Assembly (NCBI GenBank): GCA_964574815.1
Contig: CAZNPL010000010.1
Location: forward strand, 62,001-126,000
Direction: 5' to 3'
Length of the DNA stretch: 64,000 nucleotides
DNA from: CAZNPL01 sp964574815
Lineage (GTDB): Bacteria > Planctomycetota > Phycisphaerae > UBA1845
In this document: positions 44,191 through 53,121 of the stretch, one piece after another
How the letters are laid out: the number at the start of each line of letters is the position of its first letter
Position numbering within the stretch: position 1 is the first letter of the stretch
Notes under the pieces: model-generated
What the model saw: only the letters and a program-made list of their open reading frames with translations
Told to the model about the DNA's origin: nothing
Database searches by the model: none
Translations under genes and position numbers: made by a program

Positions 44191-44236
44191 ATGGGTAACA
44201 CGGTTCTCGCCCGCAGGCGAGAACCGTGTTACCCAT
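44191..44236. terminator. Long perfect hairpin between convergent genes
   Basis: A perfect 21-bp inverted repeat, 44191-44211 and 44216-44236, with a CGCA loop. The arm begins ATGGGTAACACGG. It is unusually long for a simple terminator and has no T-run. It may be a bidirectional terminator or a dispersed palindromic repeat element. Confidence 0.6.
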
Positions 44237-44364
44237 AGCACCCTGACGCGGCCGCTCTGTCATATGCTCGACCCGCTCCAGCGCGAGGCACGCGGCGCGA
44301 CCACAGGATGAGCGTCGCGGTACTGATCGCGTCGGCCGCCGCTGTGGTCCTTTCTTGATTTAAC

Positions 44365-46227
44365 TCAGATTCCGAACCGCCGGCACCAGAGTTCGAGCAT
44401 GAGCAGCACCCAGGCTTTGCGGCTGAGGTCGCGGCCGCCGCGCTGGTGGTCTTCCAGGACGCGCTTGATGGCGTCGGCATCGAGCCACTGGGTAGAGCGC
44501 GTGTCGGCGCCTAACAGTGCATCGCGGAAGAAGCCGTCGAGGGATCCGCGGAACCAGTGTTTGATGGGGATGCCGAAACCCATTTTGCGGCGTTCCAGGA
44601 TACGTGGGGGCAAGTGCGGCTCAAGCAATTTGCGGAGGGGGTATTTGGTCGCGCCGTTACGGAGCTTCCAGTCCGCCGCGTAGTGATTGAGGAATTCAAC
44701 GAGCGTGTGGTCCAGAAGCGGCACTCGGACTTCGAGGGAATTCTTCATGGCCATCCGGTCGACTTTTACGAGGATGTCGTCGGGCAGATAGCACTTCTGG
44801 TCGACGTGCTGGAGGGTGGAGACGAGGCTCTGGGGCGCATCCTCGGCGAAAAACGGGCGGAAGAGCCACGGATCGGTCTGGATTGCGGCGGCGTGGTTCG
44901 GTGTCATCAAGGCGCGACGTTCGGCGGGCGTGAACTTGGCACATAGGGCAAAGTAGCGGTCAGCCCCGCGCACGGCGAGGCGCTGGAGGAGACCCGCTCC
45001 GGGGTAATGTCGGGGCATCATTCCGCCGACGAGGCCGCAGATTCGGGCGAACCCGGGCAGGGCGAAACGATCGAAGCGTTGATAGCCGAGCGCCTGGCGG
45101 TATCGGGTGTATCCGGCGAGCATTTCGTCGCCTCCGTCACCGGAGAGACATACTTTCACGTGCCTAGCGGCCTCGCGGCAGACGTAATAGGTTGGCAGGG
45201 CCGAGGGATCGGCGAAGGGTTCGTCGAGATGGTAGGCGAGGTCGGCGAGGATCGAGACGTCGCGGTCGCGGACGATCAGCTCGCTGTGATCGGTGCCGAG
45301 GTGATCGGCGACAACGCGTGCGGGGCCGATTTCGTCGTAATCGGGTTCATCGAATCCGACAGTGAAGGTCCGCAACGGCCTGGGTGACTCGCGTGCGGCG
45401 AGGCTGACGATAGCGCTGGAGTCGACGCCTCCGCTGAGGAAGACTCCGAGCGGCACGTCGGAGCGCAGGCGGATGCGGACCGCATTTCGCAGGCGGTCTT
45501 CGAATTCGGCGAGCCATTGGTCTTCGTCGACTACGTGTTGACCGGCGAAGGAGACGTCCCAGTAGGCGTCGGCGCTGATTCGGCCATTTTGCCAGAGGAG
45601 GCGTGCCGCGGGCGGGAGCTTGTTCACGCCGTCGAGGATGCAGCGGTCGGCGGGGACGTAGCCGTAGGCGAGGTAGTCATCGAGCGCCGGGAGCGCGAGG
45701 CGTTTCTTGACGCACGGGTGTAGCACGAGCGATTTCAGTTCACTCGCGAAAACGAGCCGGCCATCTTGCGGATCGAATCGATAGTAAAGCGGCTTTTCGC
45801 CGAGCCGGTCGCGGGCGAGCATCAACTGTCGCCGGCGGCCGTCCCAGAGCGCGAATGCGAACATCCCGTTGAAGGCGTCCACGCACGCGGGGCCGGCTTC
45901 GGCGTACTGGTGCAGGATGACCTCGGTGTCGGAGTCGGTGCGGAAGTTACGGCCGCGGGCCTTCAGATCCTCGCGCAGCTCGACGTAGTTGTAGATCTCG
46001 CCGTTGAAGACGACCACGAGCGAGCCGTCCTCGCTGCTCATCGGCTGAGCGCCGCCGGCGATGTCGATGATGCTGAGTCGACGATGGCCGAGCGCGACTT
46101 GGGAGTCGAAATAAAGTCCGTCGCCGTCCGGCCCGCGGTGTGTCATGGCCGCGACCATGGCTTCAAGGACCGTGCGGTCGGTCTCGACGTCGTGACTCGG
46201 TGAGCAGATGCCACAGATACCGCACAT
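44365..46227 (-). CDS. asnB: AsnB-type glutamine-dependent amidotransferase
   Basis: 620 aa. The catalytic nucleophile Cys2 follows the initiator Met (MCGICGI), with the glutaminase motifs THRGPDG (near residue 29), LGHRRLSIID, FNGEIYNY and SDTEVILH. The synthetase domain has the PP-loop FLSGGVDSS (near 261) and SGDGGDEMLAGYTRY (near 365). The length fits asparagine synthetase (about 600). As the last gene of a 15-gene exopolysaccharide run, starting 3 nt after the flippase-GT fusion, it may amidate a sugar carboxylate such as a uronic acid rather than make free asparagine. Both remain possible. Confidence 0.9.
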   Translation of the reverse strand: MCGICGICSPSHDVETDRTVLEAMVAAMTHRGPDGDGLYFDSQVALGHRRLSIIDIAGGAQPMSSEDGSLVVVFNGEIYNYVELREDLKARGRNFRTDSDTEVILHQYAEAGPACVDAFNGMFAFALWDGRRRQLMLARDRLGEKPLYYRFDPQDGRLVFASELKSLVLHPCVKKRLALPALDDYLAYGYVPADRCILDGVNKLPPAARLLWQNGRISADAYWDVSFAGQHVVDEDQWLAEFEDRLRNAVRIRLRSDVPLGVFLSGGVDSSAIVSLAARESPRPLRTFTVGFDEPDYDEIGPARVVADHLGTDHSELIVRDRDVSILADLAYHLDEPFADPSALPTYYVCREAARHVKVCLSGDGGDEMLAGYTRYRQALGYQRFDRFALPGFARICGLVGGMMPRHYPGAGLLQRLAVRGADRYFALCAKFTPAERRALMTPNHAAAIQTDPWLFRPFFAEDAPQSLVSTLQHVDQKCYLPDDILVKVDRMAMKNSLEVRVPLLDHTLVEFLNHYAADWKLRNGATKYPLRKLLEPHLPPRILERRKMGFGIPIKHWFRGSLDGFFRDALLGADTRSTQWLDADAIKRVLEDHQRGGRDLSRKAWVLLMLELWCRRFGI

Positions 46228-46230
46228 GGG

Positions 46231-49068
46231 CTATGCCTTCTGCCATTCGGCCGCGTCCTGCGGCGCAAGCACGTCGCCGGTCGCTGATTCCACGAAGTCC
46301 TCGAAAAGGCGTTCGTAGCTATCGAGGGCCCGGTCCACCGCGTGGTGCTTTTCGTAGAACCGCCGCGCTCGAGTGGAGCAATCATGCCACTGCCGAGGTG
46401 ACGTCAGGAGGGTATTGATACGGTTCCGGAGTTCACCGGGCGAGTCGGCGACTGCACCGAGTCCGTTGGCGGCGATGACGCCGTCCGGATCGACGGTCGA
46501 GACGGTTGGAATCCCGCGGGACCAGGCCTCCATGAAGGTGTTGGGGTAACCCTCCACCAACGAAGTACAAACCAGCAGGGAGGCGGATTGGTAGAACTCG
46601 GCCATCTTCCGGTAGGGCACCCAATCGTGTACGACGACGTTTTTCATTTGGGCCGCCGCCTGCGATACCGACTTGGCACGGGTGTTGGGCGGGCTCGCCG
46701 CCCCGACGGCGTGGAACATATACTCCGGGCACAGTTTCGCCAGTTCCAGAAGCGTCTCGGGCCTCTTGAGCGCCGAAGCCCGGCCGACCCAGAGAATCGT
46801 TGGCCGGGGCGGCGGCGACATTGTGCCGGGGTGCGCGTTACCGTGAAGCGGGTCCTCCTTGCATCCGCGAATCAGTATGGAATCCAGCCCATGGCACGTT
46901 TTCAGAAGCTCCTGTTGGGCTTGAGTCTGTACGACGATGCGGGTGGCGTTACGCAGGCCGTAGCGGTACAGCCATCGTTCCCGTAGGCCGGACAGGTGGT
47001 CGAGCGTGTTGCCGCAGTCGGCCTCCGAAGCAGCCGAGAAGACGAAGGGGCGATTGTGAAAGCGGCACCACATGGCGGCCTGGCCCGTTTCGGCCCCGCC
47101 GGTTCGTTGATAGTAGCAATCGGCGCCGGCTCGTCGCATGGCGCTCCAGAGTGTCGTCCAGCGGGGATGAATGAACCGCAGGACGGGCCAGCCGGCGTTC
47201 CACGGGCACATCTTGAAGACGGTGATTCCGTCGTGACGGATGCCGTCGGGCTGTCCATGATCCAGCGTGACGAAGCTCATTTCGAATCCGCGTCGGACGA
47301 GGCCACGGGCGATCAGCACCTGCTGAATCTCGGCGCCGCCGCCGACACTGATGTCATCGCAACCTGAGACGGCTCCGTACGCGCCTGGCGCCACAAAGCA
47401 CAGGCGCGGTCTAGTCGCCGATCGCGCTTCGTTTCCGGGCTGTCGAGTGGCGGTGGTCGATACGTTTGCTTGGCCAATCGCCTGACGTCGCGACAGACGT
47501 CGGCCGATGCGCGTGGCGATCTTTCGTCGAATGTCATCGGGAAGCACGAACGCCCAGTACACCCAAGCTGTCACGCCCCCTCCGGCACTGAGTCCGATCA
47601 GCACGGCCCGCCAGGGCGCGTCAGGGAACAACCACCGAGCCGCCCAGAGTATGATCGCGAGGGGGATGCAAGCCAATGTCGGGCCGGCGAGGAACTCGCG
47701 GGTGTAGCGACCCAGGGGCACCCCGAGGACGAGGCAGGCGATCAGGGGGATCAGCAAACCGTTGGTCACTGTTGTGGGTGCGGCCACCGCGACGGCGGCC
47801 CCCAACATGCCACCCTTCCAGGGTCCCAGGAGCAGCAGCGCCATCACAACGCTGACGCCAGCGCCGAGGGCGTTGAGGAAGGCGGGCAGGCCGTGTCTGC
47901 CGAGCCCAGCCAATATCGAGTAAGCGCCCATCTGCGATAGGGCGAGCACGTGCCCGATGGCGAGTATGGCCAGGACGTCCGGCGCTTCGTATTCAGGGCC
48001 CATCCAGACGCGCAACAGGGGTCCGCCCATCAGCAGCAGGATGACCATAATGGGCGCTGTGACGTACATGCCGTACTTGGAGGATAGGATCAGCAGTCGG
48101 CGGAGGGCGGCGCGCTCTCCCCGGGCATCGAGGAAGCTGCTTGACGGAAGGAACACCTGGGCGTACTGCTTTACGAAGCGGAGGGCGTGCATGACCAGGG
48201 CGCGTTGTCTTGCGTATACGGCAAGGGTTGCGGGGCCGAGGTAGTATGCGACGATGATGCTGTTCGCCTGATAGAGGGCTGCGCGGGAGAGGTCCTGCAC
48301 GATCGACTTGCCGCCGAAGATGAGCAGATCCTTCAGGACGGGTGGTTTCAACCGCCACGGAGCGAGGTGGAGCTGCGGGCAAAGCCTTCGTGCCACGATG
48401 ACTTTGACGCAGTCTGAGGCCACCTCGACGATCAGGACGGCCAGCGATACGGCGACCAGCCCATAGCCTGAGAAGAGCAGCGTGACGAGAAGCACGAGGA
48501 TCGCGCCGTCGCGGCCGCCGCGGATCAGGTTGAGCAGATCGAATCGGGCGTATCCCGTGATGATGGAGTTGAAGGGCGCGAAGAGGATTTGCAAGCCGGC
48601 TCCGATCCCGAGCAGCAGGACCACGCGGCGGGCCACGGTGATCGATTCGGCGCTTGCCTCGGGAAGCAGGTGCGGCGTCCAGAACATCAGGGCGACGGTC
48701 AGCGCGACGCCGGCAAGCAGGGCTCCGGACATCCAGAAGAGCGCCGCGTTGACGGCGTCGCTCAAATCGTCCCACGCGCGTTGGGCACGATAGCGTGCGA
48801 CGTATCGGGCGATGGCGTCGGCCAAGCCGAGCGCCAGCAAATGCACCCAAACGGTGAGCGACCAGGCGAAGTCCCAGACGCCGAGCAGTTCGCGGCCTCT
48901 GAGGTCGCCGATAACGCGCGGCGCGATCAGGCCGGATACGATCACGAGGGCGTACCAAGCCCAGTTTGAGAGCACGCCTCGGGTGATCAATCCGACGTGG
49001 TCGTTCACTTCGGAGGGCTGGGCGTCCTGCCGCACTCGTGCCGCGTCATCCCTTCGGGCGTCAGCCAT
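46231..49068 (-). CDS. Flippase-glycosyltransferase fusion (Wzx/MOP + GT4)
   Basis: 945 aa from ATG 49068, overlapping the sulfotransferase stop by 8 nt. Residues about 20-500 form a complete MOP-superfamily flippase (about 12-14 helices, opening GLITRGVLSNWAWYALVIVSG and containing LSRAALYQANSIIVAYYLGP). A polar linker (about 510-545) follows. Residues about 550-945 form a GT-B glycosyltransferase: LCFVAPGAYGAVSG and VGGGAEIQ at the start, then TILWVGRASALKRPETLLEL and SLVEGYPNTFMEAWSRGIPTV near the end. Both halves look full length, so this is not a split or run-on fragment. One polypeptide may add a sugar and flip the same lipid-linked glycan. Confidence 0.85.
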   Translation of the reverse strand: MADARRDDAARVRQDAQPSEVNDHVGLITRGVLSNWAWYALVIVSGLIAPRVIGDLRGRELLGVWDFAWSLTVWVHLLALGLADAIARYVARYRAQRAWDDLSDAVNAALFWMSGALLAGVALTVALMFWTPHLLPEASAESITVARRVVLLLGIGAGLQILFAPFNSIITGYARFDLLNLIRGGRDGAILVLLVTLLFSGYGLVAVSLAVLIVEVASDCVKVIVARRLCPQLHLAPWRLKPPVLKDLLIFGGKSIVQDLSRAALYQANSIIVAYYLGPATLAVYARQRALVMHALRFVKQYAQVFLPSSSFLDARGERAALRRLLILSSKYGMYVTAPIMVILLLMGGPLLRVWMGPEYEAPDVLAILAIGHVLALSQMGAYSILAGLGRHGLPAFLNALGAGVSVVMALLLLGPWKGGMLGAAVAVAAPTTVTNGLLIPLIACLVLGVPLGRYTREFLAGPTLACIPLAIILWAARWLFPDAPWRAVLIGLSAGGGVTAWVYWAFVLPDDIRRKIATRIGRRLSRRQAIGQANVSTTATRQPGNEARSATRPRLCFVAPGAYGAVSGCDDISVGGGAEIQQVLIARGLVRRGFEMSFVTLDHGQPDGIRHDGITVFKMCPWNAGWPVLRFIHPRWTTLWSAMRRAGADCYYQRTGGAETGQAAMWCRFHNRPFVFSAASEADCGNTLDHLSGLRERWLYRYGLRNATRIVVQTQAQQELLKTCHGLDSILIRGCKEDPLHGNAHPGTMSPPPRPTILWVGRASALKRPETLLELAKLCPEYMFHAVGAASPPNTRAKSVSQAAAQMKNVVVHDWVPYRKMAEFYQSASLLVCTSLVEGYPNTFMEAWSRGIPTVSTVDPDGVIAANGLGAVADSPGELRNRINTLLTSPRQWHDCSTRARRFYEKHHAVDRALDSYERLFEDFVESATGDVLAPQDAAEWQKA

Positions 49069-49972
49069 AGCCGTATCGTCGGTTGAGCGGTCCGCCGATT
49101 CGCTCGAACGCTTCCAGGGCCTGCGCATCGAGGGTGTCGCGCCAGGCTTCGTTCAGTTTGATCTCAAGGTCGCGCCGCAGCCGCATTCGATTACCAAGAA
49201 CATGATGTTCTGCAGTCCAGCAGCTTCTTGCCAGCTCCTGCGTTTCGATTCCGAGAAACGCGCACACGCGGTCCATGGTCGCATCCGGTTCGCTGCAGAG
49301 GTCTTCGTAGCGCAGGCGCAGGAGCCGGTCGTCGCCGAGTCGATGGCCGAGGCGTTCGATCTGTTCGTGGGTGCGTCGCCATTCCAGGGCCGCGGTTTCG
49401 GCGTCGTCGCCGACGTTCTTGATCGCTGAATAGACTACGCCGCGTCCGTCTCGGATTAGTTGGATGATCCGGACGTTGTAATCGCCCGATTCGAGCAGGT
49501 ATTGCAGCCGCACGGGGTCTTTCGATCCATCGAGGAAGACGTGTCCGCGCTGGAGGTCGAGAATAACCTCGATCACGGCGCGATTAACGCGGTGGATGTG
49601 CGACCAGGATTGTCGCGCGGTGGGGGAGCTTGCGAGCGCGAGGCTTCGAGCCGATTCGTATAACCGGCCTCGCACGCGGCTCCTCGCGACGCGGTCCAGC
49701 CAGGGGCGTGAAGCGTGACGGAACGCGGTCGCCGGCCTTTCAAGGTCGAACGGCAACCCCTGGGCGTTCATGCGTGCGACGACGTTCGCCCAGAACGGGC
49801 ATTCCCGCAGGAGCGTGCCGCACGAGCATTGATAGTCCGCCAAGTCGATGTCTCCCCACTTCAATTCGCCAACGGTCGCGATGGATTGGTGCGCGTTGAG
49901 CAAGAGCGTCAGAAGTGTGGAGCCGGAGAAACTCGGCGAGGCAATGTAAAGAAGCTCGATCATGTAAGTCAT
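49061..49972 (-). CDS. Sulfotransferase family protein
   Basis: 303 aa from ATG 49972, 4 nt after the polymerase stop (ATG 49963 is 3 codons on). The PAPS loops are recognisable: IASPSFSGSTLLTLLLN at the N-terminus and LIRDGRGVVYSAIKN near residue 160. A four-Cys cluster (CSCGTLLRECPFW) lies near residue 46. It resembles the sulfotransf_3-like group more than the enzyme at 20418. It probably sulfates the glycan made by this cluster. Confidence 0.85.
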   Translation of the reverse strand: MTYMIELLYIASPSFSGSTLLTLLLNAHQSIATVGELKWGDIDLADYQCSCGTLLRECPFWANVVARMNAQGLPFDLERPATAFRHASRPWLDRVARSRVRGRLYESARSLALASSPTARQSWSHIHRVNRAVIEVILDLQRGHVFLDGSKDPVRLQYLLESGDYNVRIIQLIRDGRGVVYSAIKNVGDDAETAALEWRRTHEQIERLGHRLGDDRLLRLRYEDLCSEPDATMDRVCAFLGIETQELARSCWTAEHHVLGNRMRLRRDLEIKLNEAWRDTLDAQALEAFERIGGPLNRRYGYG

Positions 49973-49976
49973 CGAC

Positions 49977-51359
49977 TCAGCGCAGCACGGGGCGATAGAA
50001 TCCGCGTCGTTGCAGCCGCGGCACAACGGGCGCAGGCGCATACTTAGCGTTGGCCACGACACGCAAGGCCATGCCCCATACACACAGGTAGGGTACCGTG
50101 CTTTGCGACAGATAGAAGCTCGACCCGGCGACACCGGCGCTCAGTTCCGTGACCACTCCAATAACGCCTATTGTCCCCAGGGTCATGAGAAGCGGGTCTC
50201 GCTGCGACCGCATCAGCGACAGGTTAACGGCGAAGATCAAAGCCATCGAGGTCAGGCAGATGGCGATGCCGGCCAGACCACAGTCCAGCAGGACCTCCAG
50301 ATAGGAGCTGTGCGGGTGCGTGGGGAGGACGCCGTCCATTTCGCGGATGACGTCGGCGCACTCCTCCCGGAGTATGGCGAAGCGCCCGTGTCCGAATACA
50401 ATTGACTCCTGGATCTGATCCACGACGGCGGGCCAGATGTTGGTCAGGCGACCGGCCGATATCTCCTCCCAGTCCAGTTGTTCCTGCTCGGGGTCGACGC
50501 CGGTCAGGACGCGGTCCACCGTGCTTGGTGAGACCATGATGACGACGACGATGGCGAGCGGCATCAGAAGCAGTATGCGTCTCCACCTGAGGAGACCGAT
50601 GGCAAGCCCGGCACAGCAGAAGGCCAGAAAGCCCGCTCGCGATTTGAGGGCGAGATACGGGGGAACGGCGAGCAAGGCAGCCAACCACCAGGAATATCGG
50701 ATCCATCGTCGCTGGAAGTAGACACCCAGGATGAGCGCGGCCCAGATAGCGAAGGCGAGCAACTCGCCCATGTCGTTGGCGAAGAGGCCGACGAGCTTGT
50801 CGGTGAGTCTTCGGGCATCCTCGAAATCCATCGTGAAGACTCGCGACCTGATGGACTTGAACATGAGGAAGGCGTAGCAGAGTCCGCTGCCGACAGCGGA
50901 CACGAGCGCGATAAGCAAATCTCTGCGGTTGGTCACGCCCTCGTAGAACATCACGCCGATGATCAGGTATTTGAGTGGATTGAAAATCCCGTCGACGAGC
51001 ACCCACCTGGCATTGTAGTAGTGGCCGACGCCGAGTTTGATCGATCCGGCGTCCATGGCCCCGGCGATTCCGGATGCGACGATCATGAGGATGTAAGCCG
51101 CGAGCAACACAATGGTGACGGGCGAGACCGGGGGCTTGACGGGCATGGCGTAGCGTTCCATGAACCAGAACGCTGCGATCACCATGAGCGTCACATTCCA
51201 GGGGTTCATGCCCGGGATGCCGAACATCTGTCGCGGCATGCTGGGGTGCTGGCTGACGACCGTCAGAAAGAGAAGCCCGCAGAGGGCATAGAACCACCGT
51301 CGGACGGCGAGCGCCATCAGTGCGAAGCAGAAGAGATAGAGCACTCCGTAGCGGATCAT
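49977..51359 (-). CDS. O-antigen polymerase/ligase-like membrane protein (Wzy)
   Basis: 460 aa from ATG 51359. About 12 helices, with a large loop between late helices holding GHGRFAILREECADVIREMDG and THPHSSYLEVLLDCGLAG (near residue 370). This layout is typical of the Wzy_C/O-antigen ligase superfamily, where HxHN/HSxxLEVL-type loops are conserved. It would polymerise or ligate the flipped repeat units outside the membrane. The neighbours are a sulfotransferase and methyltransferases. Sequence identity among Wzy proteins is low, so the call rests on topology, this loop and context. Confidence 0.8.
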   Translation of the reverse strand: MIRYGVLYLFCFALMALAVRRWFYALCGLLFLTVVSQHPSMPRQMFGIPGMNPWNVTLMVIAAFWFMERYAMPVKPPVSPVTIVLLAAYILMIVASGIAGAMDAGSIKLGVGHYYNARWVLVDGIFNPLKYLIIGVMFYEGVTNRRDLLIALVSAVGSGLCYAFLMFKSIRSRVFTMDFEDARRLTDKLVGLFANDMGELLAFAIWAALILGVYFQRRWIRYSWWLAALLAVPPYLALKSRAGFLAFCCAGLAIGLLRWRRILLLMPLAIVVVIMVSPSTVDRVLTGVDPEQEQLDWEEISAGRLTNIWPAVVDQIQESIVFGHGRFAILREECADVIREMDGVLPTHPHSSYLEVLLDCGLAGIAICLTSMALIFAVNLSLMRSQRDPLLMTLGTIGVIGVVTELSAGVAGSSFYLSQSTVPYLCVWGMALRVVANAKYAPAPVVPRLQRRGFYRPVLR

Positions 51360-51447
51360 CGTGTGGCCATCACACGCGGATGGTCTCGGGTTTCTCGGCG
51401 ATTTCGAATCCTTTACGGCAACGCGCCGCAACGGCATTCGACGTGGG

Positions 51448-52308
51448 TCATAGCTTGTCGGCCCTCACCACCATTGTACACCCCGCCAGGGAGGACGGTC
51501 TTTCTCGACCGCCCCAACGCTCCGACATCCACGCCGATAATTGAAGGCTGATCGACAAACGGCCCGCCAGGCCCCATAAGCCGAAGGTATTGAAGCGTGT
51601 TTCCCGCACTTGGAAACCGGTCGAGGCAAGCAGGGCGAACACGTCCGCGGGCGCCCACTGGCGGTGGCGATAGCTCGGCGCGGCGTTCCCGTCGCTCGAT
51701 CGGCCTCGGCACCAGGCCAGCGCTTTGAAAAGCTGCCGCTCCATTTGGACTTCGACGGTCGACAGCTTTCGGAAGAGGCTTTTTCGGTTCGGGAAGGAGA
51801 CGATGAGATGTCCTCCTGGTCGCAGCACGTCGCGCATCGCCTGGATAGCGGGCAGGGGGTCCGGGAGGTATTCGAGCATGCCGAGGCAGATGACCAGGTC
51901 CATTTCCCTCGGCGGAAAGGGCAAGGCTTCAGCGGAGGCGGCAGCGAAGTGGTCTTCCGGATGCGTTCGGCTCGCTGCGGCGGCCATCTCGGGCACGAGG
52001 TCGACGCCGTATACATCGAGTTGGTCGCGGGGGAAACCGTCGAGCATGTCGCCCGTGCCGCAACCGACGTCGAGTACGCTTATTGTGCGGTCGGATTGGG
52101 GCAGGACGGGGCGCATGAGTCGATGGACGTTGTCACGACGAAGGAGCAGATCCAGGTCCGACATACGGCGCGGCGTGCCGCCGTAGCGAGCACCCCACGA
52201 TTCGCTGGCGTGGCGGAAATGTCGGCGCACCGTCGCGGTCTGATCGCCTGAACGCCTCACCGGTTGATCACCTGGTTCACGCATTCGGGTGGAGCAGCCT
52301 TTCGACAT
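51448..52308 (-). CDS. Class I SAM-dependent methyltransferase
   Basis: 286 aa from ATG 52308; an ATG at 52284 is the alternative. Motif I is SVLDVGCGTGDML (near residue 78), then VYGVDLVPEM, the post-I segment DLVICLGMLEYLPDPL (near 136) and VLRPGGHLIVSFPN (near 162). A Methyltransf_11-type core with a C-terminal segment that may give substrate specificity. It may methylate a sugar of the glycan or its lipid carrier end. It is separated from the polymerase by 88 nt. Confidence 0.85.
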   Translation of the reverse strand: MSKGCSTRMREPGDQPVRRSGDQTATVRRHFRHASESWGARYGGTPRRMSDLDLLLRRDNVHRLMRPVLPQSDRTISVLDVGCGTGDMLDGFPRDQLDVYGVDLVPEMAAAASRTHPEDHFAAASAEALPFPPREMDLVICLGMLEYLPDPLPAIQAMRDVLRPGGHLIVSFPNRKSLFRKLSTVEVQMERQLFKALAWCRGRSSDGNAAPSYRHRQWAPADVFALLASTGFQVRETRFNTFGLWGLAGRLSISLQLSAWMSERWGGRERPSSLAGCTMVVRADKL

Positions 52309-52365
52309 CGGGCAAGGTGAGCCGGCCGCGTGCCGCGTCGCCGGTCGTTGCCAGCCTTGCGAGGT

Positions 52366-53121
52366 TCACGCGCGTTTTTCCGTTTCTGATGGTCGTTCCA
52401 ATTGACACAGGATAAAGTGGCGCAGGGGCGCCAGGCGCTCGTATTTTCGCACGACGCGTTCGACCGCCACCGCCGCTCGGTAGGCCAGCGCGGAGAACAT
52501 GAAATAGCGCGGGTGGTGCGACATGTATCGCATATCGACGGTTATCAGCCCCACCGCCGCGGCCGCGGCCGTGAGCGCCTTCGGCGTGTTCCCGCGGTAG
52601 AAAGCCGGAAACGTATCCTCTTCATTCGTTCCGGAGACAGCCCGGTTGACCAACTGCCGAAGTCGGTGGGGAAGCACCCGGCCGAGCACAACCGGAGCAA
52701 ACCATTTATTGACGGTCACGATAATGACCCTTCCGCCCGGTCTGAGGACGCGTGCGAACTCTGCGAGGGCGGCGCGCACGTCGGCCAAGTGTTCGATGAC
52801 GTTGCCCAGCGCGATCGCATCGACGCTGCGATCCGGCAGGGGGAGACAATGGGCGTCGCTGACCATGGTGCGCCACCTCGCGTCTCCGTTGCCTTGGCGG
52901 GCGATTTCGAGGTCGGCGCCGAGAGCGAGCTCGAAGTACGAGGACAGCATCCGTAACGTCTGGGCATCGCGGCCGCATCCCACCTCGAGCAGCACCCGGC
53001 CGGCGCCTCCCATCGATACGACGAGGGAGTTGAACACCGACGAGAGCCACATTTCCTGCGGATACCACTGGTCGCGGATTCGCAGGCAGCTTTCCTGGAC
53101 TCGGTTCAACACGATGCTCAC
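52366..53121 (-). CDS. Class I SAM-dependent methyltransferase
   Basis: 251 aa from GTG 53121, which overlaps the oxidoreductase stop by four bases (GTGA), a coupled junction; the frame upstream to 53220 is shadow. The core has LLEVGCGRDAQT (near residue 45), GADLEIARQ, then ALGNVIEHLADVRAAL (near 104) and VLRPGGRVIIVTVN (near 127). It is unlike the neighbouring methyltransferase in its C-terminus, which includes TVDMRYMSHHPRYFMFSAL. Probable glycan modification. Confidence 0.85.
   Translation of the reverse strand: MSIVLNRVQESCLRIRDQWYPQEMWLSSVFNSLVVSMGGAGRVLLEVGCGRDAQTLRMLSSYFELALGADLEIARQGNGDARWRTMVSDAHCLPLPDRSVDAIALGNVIEHLADVRAALAEFARVLRPGGRVIIVTVNKWFAPVVLGRVLPHRLRQLVNRAVSGTNEEDTFPAFYRGNTPKALTAAAAAVGLITVDMRYMSHHPRYFMFSALAYRAAVAVERVVRKYERLAPLRHFILCQLERPSETEKRA

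Noticed and set aside
44191..44236. Insertion-sequence terminal repeats
   Set aside because: The arms are separated by only 4 nt and no transposase is present, so it is a hairpin rather than IS ends.
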